Positions 6,078-14,471 of a stretch of DNA of 64,000 nt are shown piece after piece (the stretch's first letter is position 1; each line of letters starts with the position of its first letter). The notes under the pieces are model-generated. The model was not told the origin of the DNA. It made no database searches and was given only the letters and a program-made list of their open reading frames with translations. A program made the translations under genes and the position numbers. The DNA is from Bacteroidota bacterium. Lineage in GTDB: Bacteria; Bacteroidota; Bacteroidia; B-17B0; Aurantibacillaceae. Where the stretch lies: assembly GCA_030684395.1 (NCBI GenBank), contig JAUXTT010000001.1, positions 62,001-126,000 on the forward strand. The letters are read 5' to 3'.

Positions 6078-8444
6078 TTAAATTGTTTCTGCTTTATTCA
6101 TGTTTTCGATTCCTTTTAAAAGAGCGTCCGGATTAAATGAAATGCTATCAATTCCGTGGCTCACTAAAAACTCTGCAAATTCTGGATAATCGCTTGGCGC
6201 CTGTCCGCACAAACCTATTTTAGATCCGGAAAGCTTTGCGGCATTAATTACATGTGATATCATATATTTCACCGCTTTGTTATTTTCATCAAAAAGATCG
6301 CTGATCACATTTGAGTCGCGATCGATCCCCAATGTTAGCTGTGTAAGGTCGTTTGAGCCAATTGAAAAACCATCGAATACTTTGGCAAAATCTTCCGCTA
6401 AAATAACGTTACTTGGAATTTCAGCCATTACATAAATTTCCAACCCGTGGTCTCCTCTTTTTAAACCGTAACTCTCCATTAAAGACACAACTTTTATTCC
6501 TTCATCAACAGTTCTGCAAAACGGTATCATCAATTTCACATTTGTTAAACCCATTTGATTTCGCACTACCTTCATGGCTTCGCACTCGAGTTTAAATCCT
6601 TCTTTGTACCTATCGTTATAATACCTTGATGCACCCCTGAAACCTATCATGGGGTTCTCTTCCTTCGCTTCAAACTGCTTACCTCCGATTAAATTAGCAT
6701 ATTCATTGGTTTTAAAATCACTCATTCGTACTATTACATCTTTTGGATAAAATGCTGCTGCAATGGTTCCTATAGCCTGAGAAAGCTTATCAATAAAATA
6801 TTCTTTTTTATCATTGTATTGGTAAGTAAGTTCTTCTATTTCTTTTTTTGCACTTAGATCTTTTAACTCATTAAACTTTACCAAGGCCATTGGATGTATC
6901 CTGATTGCATTGCTGATCACAAACTCCAAACGCATTAATCCCACCCCGTTGTTTGGATAAAAAGATAATTTGTAGGCCTTATCCGGGTCAGCAAGAATAA
7001 GCATAGCATGTGTTTGGGGCATTACTGTGTTTTTGAAATCCAAATCTCTTACCTCCCAATCCAACTTCCCTGAATAAACATAACCGCTTTTTCCCTGGGA
7101 AGTATCTACAGTTATCAGGTCTCCATCTTTAATTTTATCTGTTGCTCCTTCCGCACCCACAATGGCTATAGCACCAACTTCCCTTGCTACAATAGCAGCA
7201 TGGCTGGTACGCCCGCCTTTATTAGTTATAATAGCCGCCGCTCTTTTTAGAATCGGGTCCCAATCAGGATTGGTGATATCCGTTACAAGTACTTCGCCTT
7301 TTTTCAACTTATCAGAATCGGCAGGCGAATTTATTAGGCGCGCATAACCGGAAGTAATACCTGTTCCCACTGCATTGCCACTTACAATTTTATTTCCTTT
7401 CCCTTTTAAAATATACTCCTTCACAATAAAAGGGTTTTTAGCAGCATGAACCGTTTCAGGCCTTGCCTGAACAATATAAAGCTCTCCACTAACTCCATCT
7501 TTTGCCCACTCAATATCCATAGGCAATTTATAATGCTCTTCAATAATCAAAGCCCACTTTGCAATAGTTTCAATTTCCTTGTCACTTAATGTCCAGGCTT
7601 TTTGTAGATCAATGGGTGTATCAATATTAACTGTGCCAATGCCATCACTTTTATAGATGAGTGTTTTTGCTTTGGATCCTAATTTTTTTGAAATAATTGA
7701 TTTTTCAAATTTACCGATAGAAGGTTTAAACACATGAAACTCATCGGGAGTAACCGCCCCCTGAACAATGTTTTCTCCCAATCCCCAACAACCGGTAATT
7801 ACAATTGCATTTTTAAAACCCGAATCAGGTTCAATGGTAAAAGCCACGCCTGAACACGCCTTATCCGAACGCACCATTAATTGAATACCCACGGATAAAG
7901 CTACTTTACTATGATCAAAACCATTGTCAATTCTATATTTAATAGCTCTTGCATTATAGAGAGAAACAAAGCAATCGTGTGCAGCCTTAACAACAGCATC
8001 AGCACCACTAATATTCAGATAAGACTCATGTTGTCCGGCAAAACTTGCTGTAGGAAGATCCTCCGCGGTGGCACTACTTCTGACCGCAACATCTAATACG
8101 CGCCCGTGTTTTTCACATAAACGAGTGTAATACAAAATAATCTCATCCTTTAAAACCTGCGGAAGTTTAGCAGCTAAAAGGAGTTGTTTAGCTTCTTTGG
8201 AAACCGATGTCAGGTTTCTAAATTCTACTTGATCCAGCGAACCGATAACCTTCTGAAGCTTTTCTGCTAATTGATTTTCCGAAATGAATAACCGAAATGC
8301 TTCAGCTGTGGTTGCGAAGCCATCCGGCACATTAACCCCTAAAGGTTGAAGGTGTTTCACCATTTCACCGAGCGATGCGTTTTTACCTCCTACTAACGGA
8401 ACATCTTTAATTCCTACTTTATCAAACGGAAAAACCAAATCCAT
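6078..8444 (-). CDS. ppsA: phosphoenolpyruvate synthase
   Basis: A 788-residue enzyme that converts pyruvate, ATP and water to phosphoenolpyruvate, AMP and phosphate at the entry to gluconeogenesis. The N-terminal ATP-binding half (GGKNASLGEM, and ATAEDLPTASFAGQHE near residue 125) is followed by the phosphohistidine swivelling domain GGRTSHAAIVAREVG with H415. The TIM-barrel PEP domain has GSNDLTQLTLGIDRDS and the catalytic C746 in GLCGQAPS. The length is typical for PpsA and domain order is intact. It shares a 177-base divergent promoter region with a P-type ATPase and forms an operon with the SDR gene. Confidence 0.95.
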   Translation of the reverse strand: MDLVFPFDKVGIKDVPLVGGKNASLGEMVKHLQPLGVNVPDGFATTAEAFRLFISENQLAEKLQKVIGSLDQVEFRNLTSVSKEAKQLLLAAKLPQVLKDEIILYYTRLCEKHGRVLDVAVRSSATAEDLPTASFAGQHESYLNISGADAVVKAAHDCFVSLYNARAIKYRIDNGFDHSKVALSVGIQLMVRSDKACSGVAFTIEPDSGFKNAIVITGCWGLGENIVQGAVTPDEFHVFKPSIGKFEKSIISKKLGSKAKTLIYKSDGIGTVNIDTPIDLQKAWTLSDKEIETIAKWALIIEEHYKLPMDIEWAKDGVSGELYIVQARPETVHAAKNPFIVKEYILKGKGNKIVSGNAVGTGITSGYARLINSPADSDKLKKGEVLVTDITNPDWDPILKRAAAIITNKGGRTSHAAIVAREVGAIAIVGAEGATDKIKDGDLITVDTSQGKSGYVYSGKLDWEVRDLDFKNTVMPQTHAMLILADPDKAYKLSFYPNNGVGLMRLEFVISNAIRIHPMALVKFNELKDLSAKKEIEELTYQYNDKKEYFIDKLSQAIGTIAAAFYPKDVIVRMSDFKTNEYANLIGGKQFEAKEENPMIGFRGASRYYNDRYKEGFKLECEAMKVVRNQMGLTNVKLMIPFCRTVDEGIKVVSLMESYGLKRGDHGLEIYVMAEIPSNVILAEDFAKVFDGFSIGSNDLTQLTLGIDRDSNVISDLFDENNKAVKYMISHVINAAKLSGSKIGLCGQAPSDYPEFAEFLVSHGIDSISFNPDALLKGIENMNKAETI

Positions 8445-8545
8445 ATTCTAACATTTTATTTAATAAGTATATCATACAGTACCCTAATCATATCAAACTC
8501 TTTTGGTGTAAAGTTCAATTAATACAGGATCTTACAAGATGATTT

Positions 8546-8567
8546 ATGTCAATATCTCTTATGACAT
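8546..8567. promoter_or_regulatory. inverted repeat in the ppsA / ATPase divergent region
   Basis: ATGTCA (8546-8551) and TGACAT (8562-8567) form a perfect six-base inverted repeat with a ten-base spacer. It lies 102 bases upstream of ppsA and 55 upstream of the ATPase. It could be an operator serving both genes. No regulator is identified. Confidence 0.4.
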
Positions 8568-8621
8568 TGGGCATTTATACATCTGTTTTTTTATCCGTAA
8601 CTTGTAACTTATTCAAAATTA

Positions 8622-11114
8622 ATGGAAGGACTAAGTACCGAGGCTGCAGCAGAAAAACTAAAACATTACGGGTATAATGAATTACCATCTGCAAAGTCAA
8701 AAAATATAATACGCATTGCGCTTGAAGTAATCAGGGAACCCATGTTTATTTTATTGATTACATGTGGAGCTCTTTATATGATTCTGGGTGATTACAAGGA
8801 AGGTGCTATTTTACTTTCCACCATTTTCATAATTATATTCATCACCTTTTATCAATATCAGAAAACCGAAAAAGCTTTAGACTCTTTAAAAAAACTTTCA
8901 TCTCCCAGGGCACTGGTAATAAGGGATGGAAAAGAAATAAGAATTTCCGGGCGTGAAGTTGTGCCGGATGACGTTATTTTATTAAACGAAGGCGATCGTG
9001 TTTCTGCTGATGCAAAATTACTTGACACTTTAAATCTTGTTATAGATGAATCTTTACTAACCGGCGAATCTATTCCAGTAACAAAAAGTATTCAATCCGA
9101 CCCATCAAACAATCATGGACTTATTTTTAGCGGAACATTGGTAGTTCAGGGAAAGGGGAAGGCAAAGGTTATTTCAACCGGCCTTAAAACAGAGTTTGGA
9201 AAAATAGGGGTGTCTTTACAAAGCATCGGGCAAGATGAAACCCGCTTACAAAAAGAAATGAAAACCCTGATCAGAAACTTATTTATTATTGGTGGAATAG
9301 TAAGTGTTGGAACAGTGTTGGTGTATTATTTCACCAGAGGAAATTTTGTACAATCCTTATTAAACGGACTTGCAACTTCGATGGCCGTTTTACCGGAAGA
9401 ATTTCCTGTTGTACTGACCATTTTCCTTGCACTCGGGGCATGGAGGCTCTCTAAAAAAAACATACTGACAAGAAATCCCTCGGCAATTGAAACATTGGGT
9501 TCTGCAACTGTACTATGTAGCGATAAAACAGGCACCATCACTCAAAATAAAATGGAAGTTGCTGTTTTGTATAATGGTAAGGATCTGTTTAAAAGCATCC
9601 ACTTCTCAGAAAAAAAAGACGACATCGGCGATTTAATAAATGTGGCTCATTTTGCTTCACAAAAAGACTCCATTGACCCAATGGAAAAAGCAATTACAAA
9701 TGCCCGTGAAAATCTGTTTTCAAAAAACGATGCAAACTATAAACTCATCAAAGAATACCCACTGGGCCGTGATTTATTAGCAATGACCAGGGTATTGGAA
9801 GGACCAAACAACGCTTTTACTGTTTCCACAAAAGGAGCTCCTGAAACCATTTTCAAACTTTGTAAAATGAATGAACAGGAAATTTCAAAACACCTGTTGA
9901 TTGTAAAACAAATGGCTGAACAGGGATACCGGGTAATTGGTGTTGCAAATAGTGTACAAATAGGTGCTACGCTTCCTGAAACCCAACATGGCTTTGATTT
10001 TAATTTTATTGGACTCGTGGGATTGGAAGATCCAATTCGTCCGGAAGTACCTCAAGCCGTAAAAGAATGTAAAGAAGCCGGGATAAAAGTTATTATGATA
10101 ACCGGCGACTTCCCGGCTACGGCTATGAGTATTGCCATGCAAATTGGTTTAGATTCTAAAGGCAGTATTATTACGGGAGAGGAATTAAAAAAATTGAATG
10201 ATGAAGAATTAAAGAAAAAAATAATGAACACCACCATTTTTGCACGTGTGGTTCCCGAGCAAAAATTAAGAATTGTTCAGGCATTAAAAGCAAACAACGA
10301 AATTGTAGCCATGACGGGTGATGGTGTAAACGATGCCCCCGCCCTGAAAGCAGCAAACATTGGAATTGCAATGGGAAATAAAGGGACTGATGTTGCCAGG
10401 GAAGCTTCTTCACTTGTATTGTTGGATGATAATTTCGCTTCCATTGTTGCGGCCATTCGATCAGGAAGAAGGATTTTTGATAACATGCAAAAGGCCATGT
10501 CGTATATTATTGCTATTCATATTCCAATTATTGTGCTTACACTCCTGCCGGCATTTATCACATCACTTCCCATACTTCTAATGCCTTTACACATTGTTTT
10601 CATGGAATTAATTATTGATCCGGTTTGTTCTATTGCATTTGAATCCGAACAAGAAGAAAGGGGCATCATGAAACGGTTGCCTAAAAATCCAAATGAACAA
10701 TTCTTCAGCACAAAAAAAATACTACTGAGTTTCATTCAGGGCCTTCTTTTATCTGCAATGGTAGTTGTTGTTTATTTTCTTTCCATTAATGAAGGCCACA
10801 GCCCTGAAGAGGTAAGAGCTATTTCTTTTTCCTCTCTTATAATTGGTAATACCTTTCTTATTCTTACCAGCCTTTCTAAAACCCGAAGTTTTATTTCTGT
10901 ATTCCTCGAAAAAAACCTGGCTGCCATTTTAATCCTGCTTGCCGCTTTGATAATGCTGCTTTTGATTATTTCTATTCCCTATCTGCAACAGGTCTTTTCT
11001 TTCCAGTTCCCGGGGTACAAGCATTTCATTTCTTCTTTAGCAGGAGCAATGGTTATTCTTTTAATGCTTGAAACAATTAAATATTTTAAATACAGAAAAA
11101 ATAAAGTTGAGTAA
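8622..11114 (+). CDS. P-type cation-transporting ATPase (P2-like)
   Basis: An 830-residue cation pump with the full P-type core: LLTGESIPVTKS in the actuator domain, phosphorylated D301 in CSDKTGTITQNK, and the hinge MTGDGVNDAPALKAAN near residue 565. There are ten hydrophobic segments in the 4+6 arrangement of P2 pumps and no heavy-metal domain at the N terminus. The M4 motif is PEEFP where calcium pumps usually have PEGLP/PEGIP, so ion specificity is uncertain. It is divergent from ppsA across a short shared regulatory region. In frame upstream there is a stop at 8598, so the N terminus is complete at ATG 8622. Confidence 0.9.
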   Translation: MEGLSTEAAAEKLKHYGYNELPSAKSKNIIRIALEVIREPMFILLITCGALYMILGDYKEGAILLSTIFIIIFITFYQYQKTEKALDSLKKLSSPRALVIRDGKEIRISGREVVPDDVILLNEGDRVSADAKLLDTLNLVIDESLLTGESIPVTKSIQSDPSNNHGLIFSGTLVVQGKGKAKVISTGLKTEFGKIGVSLQSIGQDETRLQKEMKTLIRNLFIIGGIVSVGTVLVYYFTRGNFVQSLLNGLATSMAVLPEEFPVVLTIFLALGAWRLSKKNILTRNPSAIETLGSATVLCSDKTGTITQNKMEVAVLYNGKDLFKSIHFSEKKDDIGDLINVAHFASQKDSIDPMEKAITNARENLFSKNDANYKLIKEYPLGRDLLAMTRVLEGPNNAFTVSTKGAPETIFKLCKMNEQEISKHLLIVKQMAEQGYRVIGVANSVQIGATLPETQHGFDFNFIGLVGLEDPIRPEVPQAVKECKEAGIKVIMITGDFPATAMSIAMQIGLDSKGSIITGEELKKLNDEELKKKIMNTTIFARVVPEQKLRIVQALKANNEIVAMTGDGVNDAPALKAANIGIAMGNKGTDVAREASSLVLLDDNFASIVAAIRSGRRIFDNMQKAMSYIIAIHIPIIVLTLLPAFITSLPILLMPLHIVFMELIIDPVCSIAFESEQEERGIMKRLPKNPNEQFFSTKKILLSFIQGLLLSAMVVVVYFLSINEGHSPEEVRAISFSSLIIGNTFLILTSLSKTRSFISVFLEKNLAAILILLAALIMLLLIISIPYLQQVFSFQFPGYKHFISSLAGAMVILLMLETIKYFKYRKNKVE

Positions 11115-11141
11115 ATCTTCAAAATTTGCGTTCTATGATAC

Positions 11142-11176
11142 AAAACGGTGTCGGCTGAATACTCACCCTCCGTTTT
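11142..11176 (+). terminator. possible terminator after the ATPase gene
   Basis: AAAACGG (11142-11148) pairs with CCGTTTT (11170-11176), and GGTG/CACC pair inside. The loop is long and the T tract short, so this is a weak call. Confidence 0.35.
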
Positions 11177-11238
11177 CTGCTTTACACCAATAAATTGTAA
11201 AGATTCACAGGCTCCACTTGCCTTATTCGTATTAATTT

Positions 11239-11269
11239 ATTACATTAGTAATATAAAATGCTAATTTTG
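11239..11269 (+). promoter_or_regulatory. promoter of the hybrid kinase gene with palindrome
   Basis: TAATTTTG (11262-11269) matches the Bacteroidota -7 consensus TAnnTTTG, 40 bases upstream of the kinase start. An inverted repeat ATTAC-ATTA-GTAAT (11239-11252) lies at about the -33 position and could be a regulator site. The rest of the 195-base gap shows only the weak terminator at 11142. Confidence 0.5.
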
Positions 11270-11309
11270 TCGACATTATTCGGCAATTAATAGAAACGAC
11301 CTACTTCCT

Positions 11310-13433
11310 TTGAGCACTACAAACCCAAAACAAGAAGCACTGCTTCAACTACTAAAAAGATACTCAAATCTCGATTTTTCGGAGAGGGTTACTGTTTCTG
11401 ACCCCAGCGACCCAATTGATCAGATAGCTTCTGAACTAAATAAGTTAGTGGATATTATTGAAGAAACCCGCGAAAAAGAAAAAAAACAATTCCAGGTTAT
11501 TGCCGCCAACCACGAGAGGTATTTAGATGTAGCGGAAAGTTTCGCCATATTTATTGTGCGTGTAGATAGTAATGCAAATATTGAATATGTGAGCAGAGTC
11601 GGGTCCGGGTTCAAATTGGAGGAAATTATTGGAACCTCCGTTTACAATTTTATCCATCCTGATTCTATATCTCTTTATAAACAAAAGCTACAGGACGTAT
11701 TAAATGACGGTTGCACCGTTAAATTTATAACGCAGGGATACAGAAGTGATAAAACAATGGGGTGGCACGATGTTAAGATATCACCCATAGCTGAAAATGG
11801 AAAAATCGTTTCCGCCGCAATAACATTTATCGATGTCACTGAACGCAAATTGATGGAGGAAAAATTCTCTTTTCAGGCTCAAATGGTTGACCTGATAGGA
11901 GATTACATTATTGCTTTTGACATGAACGATAAAATTGTATATTATAACAAAGCTGCTGAAAGATTATTTGGATATACACGGGATGAAGCTGCGGGTACAT
12001 CTGTTTGGGACTTGGTAAAAGAGGATAAAGTTATGGGTATTAAGGGAGATATTTTCAGACAACTTTCGGAACACGGGATCTGGAGAGGTGATGCCATTAT
12101 ACATTCTAAACACAATACTTATATTCCCGTAAACAGTTCGGCGGTTTATTATTTTGATGAAAACGGGCAACCTGCCGGAGTTATTGGTGTGGGAAGAGAT
12201 ATTTCAAAGCAAATTGAGCAGGAAAAAGAATTGATCTCGGCAAAAAAAGGTGCAGAAAAATCAGAAAAAATTCGCCAGCTGTTTGTTGCTAATATGAGTC
12301 ATGAAATAAGAACTCCATTGAATGCCATATTAGGATTTCAGGAATTATTAAGGGGAACTCCTCTCACAAAAGAGCAACAAGAATACGCAAACGCTATTGA
12401 TTTTGCCGGAAGAAATTTAATGGTTGTGATTAACGATGTGTTGGATCTTTCCAAAATAGAATCGGGTAAATTTGAATTTGATGAAACCGAGTTTGACCTT
12501 GCCCGGCTCGTTTATTCAGCTATTGAATTGATCGCATTTAGGGCTAAGGAAAAAAACCTGAAGATCAGCTTTTCCAACTCAAAAGAGATACCTGTGCATT
12601 TGATCGGAGACCCATCACGACTCAGTCAGATCTTATTGAACCTTTTGAGCAATAGTATAAAGTTTACTGAATCAGGAGGAATTACCATCAGTACTAACAT
12701 CGTTAAACAAACCAACACAAAAATTACCTGTAGTTTTAGTATTGAAGATACCGGCATAGGTATTCCGGAAGAACAACTCAACTCCATCTTTGAGCCTTTT
12801 ACGCAAGCCAATCCGGATACTACCCGTAAATATGGAGGCACTGGGCTTGGACTTACAATCGTAAAACAATTGGTACAATTGCAACACGGACAAATACAAG
12901 TGCAAAGTGAAATCGGTAAGGGAAGCGTTTTCTCATTTACATTAACATTTAAAAAGGCTCCTTTACATAAACAACAAGTACTTACTTTCTCAACCGATAC
13001 TATAGAAACACTTCCTTCCAATAAACAGCTTTCCATTTTACTTGCAGAAGATATATTGCTGAATCAACTATTGGTAAAAAAGATTATGGAAAAGTGGTCG
13101 TACCGATTGGATATAAGTAAAAACGGGAAAGAAGCTCTTGAAAAATTTAACTCCGGGAATTACGATATTATTTTGATGGATATTCAAATGCCGGAAATGG
13201 ATGGGTATACTGCTACTCAATACATCAGACAACATCCTGATCCTAAAAAAAATTCGGTACCTATTATTGCATTAACAGCGCATGCATCCAAACTGGAGGC
13301 GGAGCGTTGTATCACTTCGGGAATGAATGGGTTCATTGCAAAACCATTTGAATCAAAAGATCTTTTGGAGATGATCCTTAAACATACGAACCAATCTGCC
13401 GGACAGGAAGGTGCTGCAAACAATCATAAATAA
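11310..13433 (+). CDS. hybrid PAS histidine kinase with receiver
   Basis: A 707-residue cytoplasmic hybrid sensor kinase with no membrane segments. An N-terminal coiled coil (about residues 40-70) precedes two PAS domains (roughly 75-180 and 190-305). Then come HisKA with H331 in NMSHEIRTPLNA, a HATPase domain with NLLSNSIKF, DTGIGIP and GGTGLGLTIV, and a receiver domain with phospho-acceptor D624 in LMDIQMPEMDGY. I keep the TTG start at 11310 because no ATG occurs before the PAS region and a good promoter lies upstream. No separate response regulator gene is adjacent. The sensed signal is unknown but intracellular. Confidence 0.92.
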   Translation: MSTTNPKQEALLQLLKRYSNLDFSERVTVSDPSDPIDQIASELNKLVDIIEETREKEKKQFQVIAANHERYLDVAESFAIFIVRVDSNANIEYVSRVGSGFKLEEIIGTSVYNFIHPDSISLYKQKLQDVLNDGCTVKFITQGYRSDKTMGWHDVKISPIAENGKIVSAAITFIDVTERKLMEEKFSFQAQMVDLIGDYIIAFDMNDKIVYYNKAAERLFGYTRDEAAGTSVWDLVKEDKVMGIKGDIFRQLSEHGIWRGDAIIHSKHNTYIPVNSSAVYYFDENGQPAGVIGVGRDISKQIEQEKELISAKKGAEKSEKIRQLFVANMSHEIRTPLNAILGFQELLRGTPLTKEQQEYANAIDFAGRNLMVVINDVLDLSKIESGKFEFDETEFDLARLVYSAIELIAFRAKEKNLKISFSNSKEIPVHLIGDPSRLSQILLNLLSNSIKFTESGGITISTNIVKQTNTKITCSFSIEDTGIGIPEEQLNSIFEPFTQANPDTTRKYGGTGLGLTIVKQLVQLQHGQIQVQSEIGKGSVFSFTLTFKKAPLHKQQVLTFSTDTIETLPSNKQLSILLAEDILLNQLLVKKIMEKWSYRLDISKNGKEALEKFNSGNYDIILMDIQMPEMDGYTATQYIRQHPDPKKNSVPIIALTAHASKLEAERCITSGMNGFIAKPFESKDLLEMILKHTNQSAGQEGAANNHK

Positions 13434-13435
13434 AA

Positions 13436-13466
13436 AGAACCCTGCTTGCACTATCAGGATTCTTTT
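13436..13466. terminator. bidirectional terminator between convergent genes
   Basis: AGAACCCTG and CAGGATTCT form a stem with one mismatch and an A-rich flank on one side and T-rich on the other. It sits between the convergent hybrid kinase and plug-protein genes. Confidence 0.6.
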
Positions 13467-13480
13467 CACGAGCTTTAGTT

Positions 13481-14326
13481 TTACTTTTGCAGTTGTTGTT
13501 GTTTTTTCTCTTCTTCTATTTCTGCTTCTCTCTTTTTCTTTTGCACTTCAAATTCAGCTTCCTTTTTCGAATTTTCTATTCGTTCTTTTCGATTTCCAAT
13601 GCGGATATTTTTTTCTGCTATTCCACTAAAGTAATCGCGTGTTGTAACAATTATTGCCGCACCGGTTAAATCACCATACTGAGCAGGGATACCTCCTGTT
13701 ATAACCGTTAAACTTTGTATGGCCATTCCTGTAACATCAGAATCTGCAAAGGGTAGCAATTCACCATCAACATAAGTTTTAGAAGCACCTACACGCGATC
13801 CTCTTGAATATATCTGTCCTGATTCGGTTACAAAAATATCAGAAGAAATATTAGCGATCATTCCTTTCACATCACCTTTAGTTACAGCCATCTTACTTAT
13901 CTGATCATAATCTATCTTATGCATAGTGATGTAGGATTTATCAACCATTGATTTATTCCAGATTTTAGGAACAATAACAACTTCTGTAAGCGTATTAATT
14001 TCCAATTCTGCATCCAGGTAAGAACTTTCTTCAGCAACTACTTTCACCTTCTCATAATGACTGGTATTATAACCGGTATAAGAGATCGAAACCTCATATG
14101 TTCCAGGCTGCAAAGGTTTTATTGTATATTTACCCTCAATGTCTGCAACAGTTTGCTTAACAACTATTCCTGCCTGAAGCACTGTTACCTGCGCCCCTAT
14201 AGCCGGATTTTGCACTTCATCTGTTATTAATCCTCTTATATCCCCCTGGCTGCTTTGTGAGAAAGCAAATACACTACACATAAAGAGTGATAAGATCGCT
14301 GCGATTTTTTTGATATTCGTTTTCAT
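13481..14326 (-). CDS. TonB-receptor-like protein without barrel
   Basis: A 281-residue exported protein: a signal peptide ending near residue 24 (FSQSSQ), a carboxypeptidase-regulatory-like beta domain (about 28-112), then a TonB-receptor plug domain (about 140-235) with the plug signature AIQSLTVITGGIPAQYGDLTG. A full receptor would continue for another 500 or more residues of beta barrel. Instead the protein ends in a 45-residue Lys/Glu-rich helix. There is no frameshifted barrel downstream, since the stop is followed by a terminator. This looks like a genuine short protein of the plug-only type common in Bacteroidota, not a fresh pseudogene. Its role is unknown. Confidence 0.75.
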   Translation of the reverse strand: MKTNIKKIAAILSLFMCSVFAFSQSSQGDIRGLITDEVQNPAIGAQVTVLQAGIVVKQTVADIEGKYTIKPLQPGTYEVSISYTGYNTSHYEKVKVVAEESSYLDAELEINTLTEVVIVPKIWNKSMVDKSYITMHKIDYDQISKMAVTKGDVKGMIANISSDIFVTESGQIYSRGSRVGASKTYVDGELLPFADSDVTGMAIQSLTVITGGIPAQYGDLTGAAIIVTTRDYFSGIAEKNIRIGNRKERIENSKKEAEFEVQKKKREAEIEEEKKQQQLQK

Positions 14327-14422
14327 GTTTTTATTTTTTTAGTGATTATATTTTCTTCTGAATCGATTCGTTATACATAAGACGAATACAGAAACAGATT
14401 CCACAAAAAAACGCATAAAAAA

Positions 14423-14449
14423 AGCCCTGATGAGATTATCATCAGGGCT
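14423..14449 (-). terminator. intrinsic terminator of the peptide-binding protein gene
   Basis: An 11-base perfect stem AGCCCTGATGA / TCATCAGGGCT with a five-base loop, followed on the minus strand by a run of seven T. It lies 23 bases after the stop codon. Confidence 0.9.
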
Positions 14450-14471
14450 CCTAAAGCTTTTAAAGTCGGTT

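Noticed and set aside
12626-13036. 136-codon minus-strand frame opposite the hybrid kinase
   Set aside because: It is antisense to the well-supported HATPase and linker region, and its Cys/Leu-rich translation is typical of a shadow frame.
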